Source: Nocardioides sp. QY071
Lineage (GTDB): Bacteria > Actinomycetota > Actinomycetes > Propionibacteriales > Nocardioidaceae
Direction of reading: 5' to 3'
Length of the DNA: 64,000 bases
Assembly: GCF_029961765.1 (NCBI RefSeq)
Contig: NZ_CP124681.1
Location: 1,364,001 to 1,428,000 of the forward strand
The translations under genes were made by a program, and so were the position numbers. Shown one piece after another: positions 9,553 to 16,648 of this stretch; positions within the stretch are counted from its first letter, which is position 1; the number at the start of each line of letters is the position of its first letter. The notes under the pieces were generated by a model that worked only from the letters and a program-made list of their open reading frames with translations, was not told where the DNA came from and made no database searches.

Positions 9553-10731
9553 ATGCGCCTGTTCCCGCGAACCGTCACCACTCTCGCTGCCGGTCTGGCC
9601 CTCGGGCTCGCCGTCCCCGCATCGATGTCCGAAGCGTCGGCCGCGCCGGCTGCCGTGGACAGTGTCACCCTGACCGGCAAGGGCTGGGGGCACGGCAAGG
9701 GGCTGTCGCAGTGGGGCGCGAAGGGCGCGGCCGAGCAGGGCCTGAGTGCCGGCCAGATCCTCGACTTCTACTACCCGGGCACGGCGGCCGGCGTCGCCGG
9801 CGGCTCGGTCAAGGTGCTGATCACCGCCGACACCTCGAGCAACGTCGTGGTCCAGCACCGGTCGCGGCTCAAGGTCCGCAGCCTGGCCACCGGGAAGGCG
9901 TGGAAGCTGCGCAAGCGCGGCGCGAAGCGCTGGAAGCTGACCGCCCACGGCGCCGACACGAAGCTGTCGGTGAAGACCAAGCGCTGGCACAAGGTCCGGA
10001 TCATCCCGGGGCAGGCCGAGTTCAAGGGCAAGGGCGGCACGCTGCGGCTCTACGTGCCGGGCGGTGCGGTCGACTACCGCGGCAAGATCCGCTCGGTCGT
10101 CCCGGCCAACGGGCAGGGCCGCGACACCGTCAACGTGGTGAGCGTGGAGAAGTACCTGCGCGGCGTGGTCCCCGCCGAGATGCCCGCGAAGTGGAGCCCG
10201 CAGGCGGTCCAGGCGCAGGCGGTGGCCGCGCGCACCTACGCCATCTTCGAGCGCGACACGTACCAGCGAGGCGCGTTCGACGTCTACGACACCACCCAGT
10301 CGCAGGTCTATCGAGGCATCGCCGTCGAGCAGCCCGAGTCGAACGCGGCCATCGCGGCCACGGCCGGGCAGGTCCGGACGTACGGCGGCCTGCCGGCGTT
10401 CACGCAGTTCTCGTCGAGCAACGGCGGCGCCAAGGCCGCCGGTGGCGCGAGCCAGCCGTACCTGGCTCCGGGTCTCGACCCGTACGAGGCGGGATCGGGA
10501 AACCCGAACAACTCCTGGCAGCTCACGGTGGCCGACGAATCGATCGAGGCGGCCTATCCCACGATCGGTGACCTGACCGGCGTGAGCGTCACCGTCCGTG
10601 ACGGCAACGGCGAGTGGGGCGGTCGGGTGGTGAAGATCCAGATCACAGGCACCCTGGGGGCGGTCACCGACGGGGGCGACAACTTCCGGTCACTTCTGGG
10701 CCTCAAGTCGACGCTCTTCACTGTCGGCTGA
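9553..10731 (+). CDS. Secreted SpoIID/LytB-domain protein
   Basis: 392 residues with a Sec signal peptide ending about SEASA-AP. The mature part opens with the GKGWGHGKGLSQWGAKG segment and contains the SpoIID core (VEKYLRGVVPAEMP, QAVQAQAVAARTYA). SpoIID proteins are lytic transglycosylases that cut denuded glycan strands in sporulation; non-sporulating actinobacteria carry relatives whose role in the wall is not settled. The mid-region is rich in Lys/Trp repeats. The 3' end overlaps the convergent BenE gene by 42 bp. Confidence 0.85.
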   Translation: MRLFPRTVTTLAAGLALGLAVPASMSEASAAPAAVDSVTLTGKGWGHGKGLSQWGAKGAAEQGLSAGQILDFYYPGTAAGVAGGSVKVLITADTSSNVVVQHRSRLKVRSLATGKAWKLRKRGAKRWKLTAHGADTKLSVKTKRWHKVRIIPGQAEFKGKGGTLRLYVPGGAVDYRGKIRSVVPANGQGRDTVNVVSVEKYLRGVVPAEMPAKWSPQAVQAQAVAARTYAIFERDTYQRGAFDVYDTTQSQVYRGIAVEQPESNAAIAATAGQVRTYGGLPAFTQFSSSNGGAKAAGGASQPYLAPGLDPYEAGSGNPNNSWQLTVADESIEAAYPTIGDLTGVSVTVRDGNGEWGGRVVKIQITGTLGAVTDGGDNFRSLLGLKSTLFTVG

Positions 10732-11889
10732 CGCCGGAATCCGCCCGGCCCGCAGGAACCCCCGCAGCAACAGCCCGGCGACCAACGCCCAGAACGCGGC
10801 GCCGATCCCGAGCACGGTCACACCGGAGGCCGCGACCACCAACGTCGCGGCCGCGGGCTCGCGCTCGGCCGGGTCGGCGAGCCCCTCGGCGAGCGCGGCG
10901 CCGAGGGTGCCCAGCAGGGCCAGTCCGGCCGCCGCCTGCATCACCCCGTCCGCCGCTGCGGCGACGAGCGTGGCGAGGGCCGTACTGGCCACGGCGAGCA
11001 CGAGGTAGGCGACCGACGCGCTGACCGCGGCGATCCAGCGCCGCCGCGGGTCCGGGCCGGCGGTGGGGCCGGCGGACAGGGCCGCGCTGATCGCGGCGAG
11101 GTTGATCGCGTGCCCGCCGGTGGGAGCGCCGGCGACGGTGCAGATCCCCGTGACGGCGAGCGACTCGCGCCAGGGGACCCGGTAGCCGAAGCCGCTCATC
11201 ACCGCGACGCCCGGCACGTTCTGCGAGGCCATCGTGACGACGTACAGCGGCAGTGCGATGCCGACCAGTGCGGACAGCGACCAGGTGGGCGTGGTCCAGG
11301 CCAGGTGCGGGGCGAGGTCGGCGGCGTCGATCCGCGCGGTGGCGAGCACGGTCCCGAGGGCCACGAGGAGGGCGCCCGGCACCGCCCAGCGAGGGGCGAG
11401 TCGGAGCAGGACCAGCCAGGTCATGACGAGCGGGGCGACGGCGGCGGGGGAGTCGACCAGGGCAGTGACCGGCGCGATGCACAGCGGTAGCAGGACGCCG
11501 GCCAGCATCGCGCGGGCCAGGCTGTGCGGGACGGCTGCGACGAGGTCGCCGACCTTCGGCACGAGCGCGGTCAGCACGATCAGCACGCCGGTCGCGACGA
11601 ACGCGCCGACGGCGGCCGACCAGCCGCCGGTGACGCCGGCGGAGGTCGCGAGCAGCGCGGCACCCGGGGTGGACCAGGCGAGGGTGACCGGGATCCGGTG
11701 CCGCAGCGAGAGCCACAGCATGCCGAGCGACTGGGTCACCAACAGCGTGGCGAGACCGGACGCGGCCTGCGCGGGGGTGGCGCCGACCGCGACCAGGCCG
11801 GCGAGCACCACGACGAACGAGCTGCTGAACCCGACCAGGGCCGTGACGACGCCCGCCATCACGGGGCCGTGAGTAGTCTCCTCGGACAC
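10690..11889 (-). CDS. BenE family benzoate/H+ symporter-like transporter
   Basis: 399-residue polytopic membrane protein with about 11-12 hydrophobic segments. The BenE family pattern is visible: ALVGFSSSFVVVLAGL, the STPGAALL segment and MASQNVPGVAVMSGFGY. BenE proteins import benzoate or related aromatic acids by proton symport, but the substrate here is not determined. GTG start with GGAGGAGG ribosome site. It is divergent from an XRE-cupin regulator, the usual local partner, and shares a 65-bp promoter region with a palindrome. Confidence 0.88.
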   Translation of the reverse strand: MSEETTHGPVMAGVVTALVGFSSSFVVVLAGLVAVGATPAQAASGLATLLVTQSLGMLWLSLRHRIPVTLAWSTPGAALLATSAGVTGGWSAAVGAFVATGVLIVLTALVPKVGDLVAAVPHSLARAMLAGVLLPLCIAPVTALVDSPAAVAPLVMTWLVLLRLAPRWAVPGALLVALGTVLATARIDAADLAPHLAWTTPTWSLSALVGIALPLYVVTMASQNVPGVAVMSGFGYRVPWRESLAVTGICTVAGAPTGGHAINLAAISAALSAGPTAGPDPRRRWIAAVSASVAYLVLAVASTALATLVAAAADGVMQAAAGLALLGTLGAALAEGLADPAEREPAAATLVVAASGVTVLGIGAAFWALVAGLLLRGFLRAGRIPASADSEERRLEAQK

Positions 11890-11918
11890 GCCGCCTCCTC
11901 CGGGAACACCGGTGCGGC

Positions 11919-11934
11919 GTTCTGTATACGGAAC
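11919..11934. promoter_or_regulatory. Palindromic operator between benE-like gene and XRE-cupin gene
   Basis: GTTCTGTATACGGAAC is a 16-bp inverted repeat with one mismatched base pair, centred on GTATAC in the divergent intergenic region. A GGAACAC word occurs both inside it and 27 bp to the left. It is the obvious candidate site for the XRE-cupin protein. Confidence 0.55.
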
Positions 11935-11954
11935 ACTCTAGGCGGTGGGCGGCG

Positions 11955-12467
11955 ATGGCGCGAGAGGTCGGCGCCCGGATCCGGGCGCTGCGCGAGGCGC
12001 GGGGCCTGTCGCTGTCCGCCCTGGCCGCCCAGGCCGGGATCGGGAAGGGCTCGCTGTCCGAGCTCGAGACCGGTCGGCGCAACCCCACGCTCGACACGCT
12101 GTATGCCGTCGCGGCGCCGCTCGGCGTACCGCTGGCGGCGCTCGTCGACGACCATGACGGCGCCGTGCTCGCCCACGGCGGCATGGTCACCACCCGGGTC
12201 CGGGTGGTGCGCGAGCCCGGCCGCACCACGGAGGTCTACCTGATCCGGCTCGCCCCGGGTGCTGAGCGGATCTCCCCGGCGCACTCCGGCGGCGTCGAGG
12301 AGCAGCTCGTCGTCCTGGAGGGTGTGGGCGAGGTCGAGCACGGCGGCCGGGTGCTCGCCGTCGGCCCGGGCGACCACGTGAGGTTCGCGGCCGATGTGCC
12401 GCACGCCTACCGGGCCGGTCCCGACGCGCCGCTGGAGGCGGTCAACGTGATCGTCACGCCCGGCTGA
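11955..12467 (+). CDS. XRE-family regulator with C-terminal cupin domain
   Basis: 170 residues. An N-terminal helix-turn-helix (about residues 7-61, IRALREARGLSLSALAAQAG through SELETGRRNPTLDTLYAVA) is joined to a single cupin fold (about 95-165, with EEQLVVLEGVGEVEHGG and GDHVRFAADVPHAYRA). Such regulators sense a small ligand through the cupin and control an adjacent transporter or catabolic gene. The divergent BenE gene is the likely target. Confidence 0.88.
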   Translation: MAREVGARIRALREARGLSLSALAAQAGIGKGSLSELETGRRNPTLDTLYAVAAPLGVPLAALVDDHDGAVLAHGGMVTTRVRVVREPGRTTEVYLIRLAPGAERISPAHSGGVEEQLVVLEGVGEVEHGGRVLAVGPGDHVRFAADVPHAYRAGPDAPLEAVNVIVTPG

Positions 12468-12471
12468 CATC

Positions 12472-12503
12472 CCCCCGAACCGTTCGATCGAACGGTTCGG
12501 GGG
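12472..12503. repeat. Perfect 32-bp palindrome, copy 1
   Basis: Perfect dyad containing the core AACCGTTCGATCGAACGGTT flanked by C5 and G5. It starts 5 bp after the XRE-cupin stop. The GC-rich arms could act as a terminator, but the same 20-bp core recurs 51 bp away, which is more like a protein-binding site. Confidence 0.7.
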
Positions 12504-12525
12504 AGCTGGTGCTACAACAAGCCGC

Positions 12526-12551
12526 CCGAACCGTTCGATCGAACGGTTTGG
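12526..12551. repeat. 26-bp palindrome, copy 2 of the same core
   Basis: Second copy of AACCGTTCGATCGAACGGTT in a 26-bp dyad with one G:T mismatch. Its centre is 51 bp from that of copy 1, and it ends 8 bp before the convergent DUF4873 stop. See the findings for the operator-versus-terminator question. Confidence 0.7.
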
Positions 12552-12558
12552 TGGGCGC

Positions 12559-12858
12559 TCAGAACGGCGGCCGCCCGGTCCCGCTGACCCGGAACCGACC
12601 CCACGGGTCGACGTCGGCGACCTTGCCGTCGGCCTCCCCGTGAACGGTCCGCAGGGTCACCGCGGACCCGCTGCGGACGGCGTCGAGCGCGCTGTCGACC
12701 GCGATCCGGCCGTACCAGTGGAAGTGCCCGTCGAGCGGCTGGAAGGCGCCGCGCAGGGTCACCGACACGGGGTGCTCGGTGCCGGCGGCCACCAGGACCG
12801 CCGGGCCGTCGTACGCCTCCTGCGGCTCGTGGAGCCCGGGCTGCGGCGCCGCGCTCAT
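12559..12858 (-). CDS. DUF4873 domain protein
   Basis: 99 residues matching DUF4873: a YDGPAVLV opening, then VSVTLRGAFQPLDGHFHWYGR and a DPWGRFRVSGTG tail. The domain is otherwise found fused to flavin monooxygenases or alone beside them. Its biochemical role is unknown, and a small ligand-binding beta-sandwich is likely. The ATG overlaps the stop of the upstream TetR gene (ATGA), so the two are translationally coupled. A longer in-frame extension to 13065 is only a shadow of the TetR gene. Confidence 0.75.
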   Translation of the reverse strand: MSAAPQPGLHEPQEAYDGPAVLVAAGTEHPVSVTLRGAFQPLDGHFHWYGRIAVDSALDAVRSGSAVTLRTVHGEADGKVADVDPWGRFRVSGTGRPPF

Positions 12859-13538
12859 CGGCGCTTCTGCGTGCGGATCGGCGTGACGTCGCTGTCGCCC
12901 GCGTCGAGGCGGGACAGGTCGACGCCGCTCTCGGCCGCGGCGCCGGACAGGGCGTGCCAGATGAAGTCGCTGAGGTAGCCGGCTGCTGCGCTGCGCGAGA
13001 CGGTGTGCCGCTCGAGCCACCACTGGCCGACGGAGGTGCCGAGGCCGACGACCGCGTGCGCCCACGGCTCGGCCGCGCCGGTGTCGCCGCCGAGGTGGCG
13101 CAGTGCGTCGCCGAGCAGGCGGGTCAGCTTCGCGGCGATCTGGTCCTTGCCCGCGGCGAGCGGGTCGGTGCCGCCGGCGGGCCTGCTGAGCAGGAGGAAG
13201 GCCTGGGGGTGCTCGCCGAGGGTGTCGAGGTACGCCGCCACGCCGGCCGTGACCCGGTCGCGGGCCGAGGCGGGCGCGAGCACCGCCGTGAGGACCCGGG
13301 CCAGCACCAGGTCGGCCGCCCAGGCGCCGACCGCGGCGTGCAGCTCGCTCTTGTCGGCGAAGTAGCGGTAGAGCACCGGCTTGCTGACCCCGGCCTCCGC
13401 TGCGATGTCGGCGACCGAGGCGTCCGGCCCGAGGCTGTCGATGGCGCGCACGGCCGCGAGCACGAACTCCTCTCGGCGCTCGGCGCGGTGTCGTTCCCAG
13501 CGGGTGGTGCGTCCGTCGCTCTTGACGTGGGGGGCCAT
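12855..13538 (-). CDS. TetR-family transcriptional regulator
   Basis: 227 residues. The N-terminal helix-turn-helix (about residues 24-66: VLAAVRAIDSLGPDASVADI, then AGVSKPVLYRYFADKSELH) is followed by an all-helical ligand domain. It has a leaderless-type promoter: TACTCT on the complement of 13546-13551, 7 bases before the ATG. It is divergent from the di-iron oxygenase and in one transcript with DUF4873, so it most likely represses itself and the oxygenase through the dyad at 13562-13574. Confidence 0.9.
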   Translation of the reverse strand: MAPHVKSDGRTTRWERHRAERREEFVLAAVRAIDSLGPDASVADIAAEAGVSKPVLYRYFADKSELHAAVGAWAADLVLARVLTAVLAPASARDRVTAGVAAYLDTLGEHPQAFLLLSRPAGGTDPLAAGKDQIAAKLTRLLGDALRHLGGDTGAAEPWAHAVVGLGTSVGQWWLERHTVSRSAAAGYLSDFIWHALSGAAAESGVDLSRLDAGDSDVTPIRTQKRR

Positions 13539-13561
13539 GGGGAGAAGAGTACCTTTATCCG

Positions 13562-13574
13562 TTACCGACGGTAA
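13562..13574. promoter_or_regulatory. TetR operator candidate
   Basis: TTACCG-A-CGGTAA, a perfect 13-bp dyad in the 58-bp gap between the TetR and oxygenase genes. It sits where the -35 region of the tetR promoter should be. Confidence 0.55.
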
Positions 13575-13596
13575 TACCTATGTCTCAGGAGGACCC

Positions 13597-14481
13597 GTGA
13601 CCCTCGTCGATGACGCGCTGTCCGAGCGGCTGCTGCGCTCGACCGCCCGCCAGTCGTACGACCCGGAGGTCGACCTCGACTGGAGTGCTCCTCCCGTCCC
13701 CGGGCTGTGGTGGATGCAGCCCGAGCGGATGTCGCTCTACGGCACCCCGATGTGGAGGGCGCTCAGCGAGGAGCAGCGGATCACCCTGTCCATGCACGAG
13801 GTCGCGAGCATCGCCAGCGTCGGGATCTGGTTCGAGATCGTGCTCATGCAGATCCTGCTGCGCGACGCCTACCGGGAGGACCCCACCTCCGCCCGCACCC
13901 AGTTCGCGCTGACCGAGGTCGGCGACGAGACCCGGCACACCGTGATGTTCGGCCGGGCGATCGGGTCGATGGGGGTGCCGGCGTACGGCCCTCGGCCCAC
14001 GCCCCACCGGCTCGCACGGCTCGGTCCGCTCGCACTGCGCGGTGCCAGTGCGTACGCCGGCATCCTGATCGGCGAGGAGCCCGTCGACCGCTGGCAGCGC
14101 GAGATGATGCGCGACGAGCGGATCCAGCCCCTGACTCGGATGGTCGCCCGGATCCACGTCACCGAGGAGGCCCGCCACGTCACCTTCGCCCGCGACGAGC
14201 TCGCGAAGTCGGTGCGCGGCCTGGGCCGCACCAAGCTGCGCTGGCACCAGGCGATGACGGCCCAGGTCGCCTACGTGACGATGCGCTCGCTGGTCCACCC
14301 GGACGTCTACAAGGTCGTCGGGCTCGACCCGCAGGAGGCGCGGCGCCAGGCGCTCGGCAACGAGAGCTACCGGGAGACGATCGCCTGGATGGGCGAGAAG
14401 GTGATGCCGGTTCTGCAGGAGAACGCAATGGTCTCCGAGCGCGACCGCAAGGTCTGGCGGGCGTCCTTCCTCATGCGCTGA
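13597..14481 (+). CDS. AurF-like di-iron oxygenase
   Basis: 294 residues, all-alpha ferritin-like. Metal-binding Glu/His motifs typical of p-aminobenzoate N-oxygenase (AurF) relatives are visible: HEVASIASVG, EVGDETRHTVMF and HVTEEARHVTFARDE. These enzymes use a di-iron centre and O2 to oxidise amines or other substrates; the substrate here is unknown. GTG start with AGGAGGA directly upstream. The adjacent TetR and DUF4873 genes suggest an inducible small-molecule oxidation unit. Confidence 0.82.
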   Translation: MTLVDDALSERLLRSTARQSYDPEVDLDWSAPPVPGLWWMQPERMSLYGTPMWRALSEEQRITLSMHEVASIASVGIWFEIVLMQILLRDAYREDPTSARTQFALTEVGDETRHTVMFGRAIGSMGVPAYGPRPTPHRLARLGPLALRGASAYAGILIGEEPVDRWQREMMRDERIQPLTRMVARIHVTEEARHVTFARDELAKSVRGLGRTKLRWHQAMTAQVAYVTMRSLVHPDVYKVVGLDPQEARRQALGNESYRETIAWMGEKVMPVLQENAMVSERDRKVWRASFLMR

Positions 14482-15421
14482 GCGCGGCACCGGTCTCGCG
14501 CCGGGCCTGCCACCACGCGACGGTCTCGCGGATCGCGGTGTCGAACGGCGTCGGCGCCAGGCCGAGGCGCTGCTCGCTGTATCGCGAGTCGAGCACGAAC
14601 GGCGCGGTGAACTGGAAGCTCATCTCGGCCAGCTCCCGGGTGTCGCGGTGCACGAGGCCGACGGTGCGCAGCATGCCGGCCGAGATCGCGCCGAGCCGGG
14701 GGAGCGGTACGCCGGCGGCCGCGGCGAACGCCGTCGCCAGCTCGCGCTGGGTGAGGGCCGGGCCGGTGGGCGCGTGCAGGAACGAGCCGTGCAGGGCGGG
14801 GTCGGCCGCGGCGCGGATCATCGCTGCCGCCAGGTCGGGCACGTAGGTGAACGAGTGGGGCTGGTCGAGGCTGCCGACCACGCGCAGGGTGCGCCCGGAC
14901 AGGATGGCCGATGCCAGCCGCTCGCCCGCGTGGGAGGTGAGCACCCGCGGGCCGAGGAAGTCCGAGGCCGCCACGCTGACGGTCGCGGTCGCCGACGCGG
15001 CGCGGGCGCGCAGCAGCTCGGTCCGGATCCCGGGCTTGCCCCCGGACGCGTCGCGCGGCAGGTCCTCGGTGATCGGTCCCGCCACCTGGCCGTAGGCGTA
15101 GAGGCTCTCGGGGAAGACGACGACCGCGCCGGCCCGGCCGGCCGCCGCGAGCAGGGCCTGCTCGGTGGGGATCAGCTCGGCGCGCCAGGTCGCGGCGTCG
15201 TAGCGCGACGCGTGGACGCAGTGGTGGACGGCGACCGCACCCTCGAGGAGCGCGTCGAGCGCGCCCGGCTGGGCGACGTCGGCGCGGCGCCGCGAGATGA
15301 GCGGGTGCTCCGGGCCGCTGCCCGAGCGGGTGACGAGGACGACATGCTCGCCCCGGTCGGCGAGCTGCAGGGCGATGGTGCTGCCGACCGGTCCGGCTCC
15401 GGTGACGACGTGGTGGTTCAT
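14471..15421 (-). CDS. NAD-dependent epimerase/dehydratase family protein
   Basis: 316 residues, atypical short-chain dehydrogenase fold. The N-terminal nucleotide site is TGAGPVGSTIALQLADRG, and the active-site-like Tyr is in FPESLYAYG. A C-terminal substrate region runs through TPFDTAIRETVAWW. The substrate is unknown; many relatives act on small carbonyl compounds rather than sugars. The ATG has a GGAGAGG ribosome site. The 3' end overlaps the convergent di-iron oxygenase gene by 11 bp. Divergent from a TetR gene that probably represses it. Confidence 0.85.
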   Translation of the reverse strand: MNHHVVTGAGPVGSTIALQLADRGEHVVLVTRSGSGPEHPLISRRRADVAQPGALDALLEGAVAVHHCVHASRYDAATWRAELIPTEQALLAAAGRAGAVVVFPESLYAYGQVAGPITEDLPRDASGGKPGIRTELLRARAASATATVSVAASDFLGPRVLTSHAGERLASAILSGRTLRVVGSLDQPHSFTYVPDLAAAMIRAAADPALHGSFLHAPTGPALTQRELATAFAAAAGVPLPRLGAISAGMLRTVGLVHRDTRELAEMSFQFTAPFVLDSRYSEQRLGLAPTPFDTAIRETVAWWQARRETGAALSA

Positions 15422-15447
15422 GGGGTTTCCTCTCCTGGGGGAAAGCG

Positions 15448-15460
15448 AGAGCGGTGCTCT
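15448..15460. promoter_or_regulatory. Operator candidate 1, epimerase/TetR region
   Basis: AGAGC-GGT-GCTCT, a perfect inverted repeat. A second copy of the GAGCnnnGCTC element lies 49-50 bp away, nearer the TetR gene. Confidence 0.5.
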
Positions 15461-15497
15461 CCATTTCGAGGATGCCTGCTCGTGGAACGAAAAGCAA

Positions 15498-15508
15498 GAG
15501 CACTGCTC
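15498..15508. promoter_or_regulatory. Operator candidate 2, epimerase/TetR region
   Basis: GAGC-ACT-GCTC, the second copy of the element, with additional AAAAG and CTTTT half-sites outside it. Two sites in one divergent region fit control of both genes by the TetR protein. Confidence 0.5.
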
Positions 15509-15549
15509 ACTTTTGCGGCAACTGTTCACGAACGTGGCATGATGCGGTC

Positions 15550-16254
15550 ATGGCCACCACTCCACGGGCACGTGCCCGCGCGCAGACGATGGAGGACATC
15601 ACCCGGATCGGGCGCCAGCACCTCGCGGAGTACGGCGCGGCCGCACTCTCGCTGCGCGCCGTCGCCCGAGACCTCGGCGTGGTCTCGTCGGCGGTCTACC
15701 GCTACGTGAAGAGCCGCGACGACCTGCTGACGCTCCTCGTCGTCGACGGCTACGACGAGATGGCCGACGCGGTCGAGACGGCGCTGCGCCGCCCCGCGGT
15801 CGACCGGGGCAGCCACCGCGACCGGTTCCTGGCGTTCGGGCGGGCGGTGCGCGCCTGGGCACTGGGCGAGCCCGCCACCTATGCCCTGCTGTACGGCGCC
15901 CCCGTGCCCGGCTACCAGGCCCCGGCCGAGCAGACCACCGGCCCCGGCACCCGCGTGGTCCGGGTGCTGCTCGAGCTGGCCGCGGCAGCGCTCGCCGACG
16001 GCGCCCTGGCCGTGCGGGAGCCGGCCGCCCCCGTCCCGCCGACGCTGGTCGCGGGCTTCGACGAGGTGCGCGCGCAGTTCGGCGTCGACCTGCCCGACGA
16101 GGTGATCGTGGCCGGCGTGCTGGTCTGGGCCGGGATGTTCGGCTGCATCAGCTTCGAGGTGTTCGGCCAGTACGGCCCCGGGGCGTTCGGCGACCCGGCA
16201 GCGCTCTTCGAGCACCACCTCGCCACGCTCGCCGAGGACCTCGGGCTCAGCTGA
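15550..16254 (+). CDS. TetR-family regulator with WHG-type C-terminal domain
   Basis: 234 residues. N-terminal helix-turn-helix (LRAVARDLGVVSSAVYRYVKS), then a helical ligand domain resembling the WHG/TetR_C_33 type (GFDEVRAQFGVDLPDEVIVAGVLVWAGMFGCISFEVFGQY). It is divergent from the epimerase gene, with two matching dyads between them. The 3' end overlaps the convergent PemK-like gene by 8 bp. Confidence 0.9.
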   Translation: MATTPRARARAQTMEDITRIGRQHLAEYGAAALSLRAVARDLGVVSSAVYRYVKSRDDLLTLLVVDGYDEMADAVETALRRPAVDRGSHRDRFLAFGRAVRAWALGEPATYALLYGAPVPGYQAPAEQTTGPGTRVVRVLLELAAAALADGALAVREPAAPVPPTLVAGFDEVRAQFGVDLPDEVIVAGVLVWAGMFGCISFEVFGQYGPGAFGDPAALFEHHLATLAEDLGLS

Positions 16255-16648
16255 AGAGCCGCCGGGCTGCGATCACCTCGGCGTAGACCGCCGGGGCCAG
16301 GGCGGCCCCCTCGCGTCGTACGCCGGACGCCGCGAGGACCAGCAGCCGGTTGAGCCGAACCTCGCTCGGCCGGCCGCGCGGGTCCCAGGCGCCGGTGCCG
16401 ATGTCCATCCAGTACCGGCCCGCGGCGGCCTCCTGGGCCTCGTCGCGGTCGTGGTCCTTGCTGGTCAGGGCGAGGGCGTGCAGGACCTCGCGACCGTCGT
16501 TGCCCGTGGCCGTGCCGATCACCAGGACCGGCCGGTCCTTGCCCTGGCTCGGGTCGTCCTCGTAGGGCACCCACGCCCACACGACCTCGCCCGGGTCGGG
16601 GCGGTCGTCCTCGACGGGTGCGTAGGTGCCGTCGGGCCGGCCGCTCAT
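16247..16648 (-). CDS. PemK/MazF-like protein without visible antitoxin
   Basis: 133 residues with the PemK/MazF-type core (GEVVWAWVPYEDDPSQGKDR, PVLVIG) and a long C-terminal extension ending in AEVIAARRLFS. Classical family members are mRNA endonucleases neutralised by a small antitoxin encoded just upstream. Here the upstream gene is a 489-residue PH membrane protein that overlaps by 4 bases, and no antitoxin-sized frame is present. It may be a domesticated or non-toxic relative. Confidence 0.7.
   Translation of the reverse strand: MSGRPDGTYAPVEDDRPDPGEVVWAWVPYEDDPSQGKDRPVLVIGTATGNDGREVLHALALTSKDHDRDEAQEAAAGRYWMDIGTGAWDPRGRPSEVRLNRLLVLAASGVRREGAALAPAVYAEVIAARRLFS

Noticed and set aside
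13707..14846. Long plus-strand frames of Arg/Ala/Pro composition inside or opposite real genes throughout the window
   Set aside because: High GC removes stop codons in alternative frames. They lack ribosome sites, domains and normal amino-acid composition, and always lie over a recognised gene.
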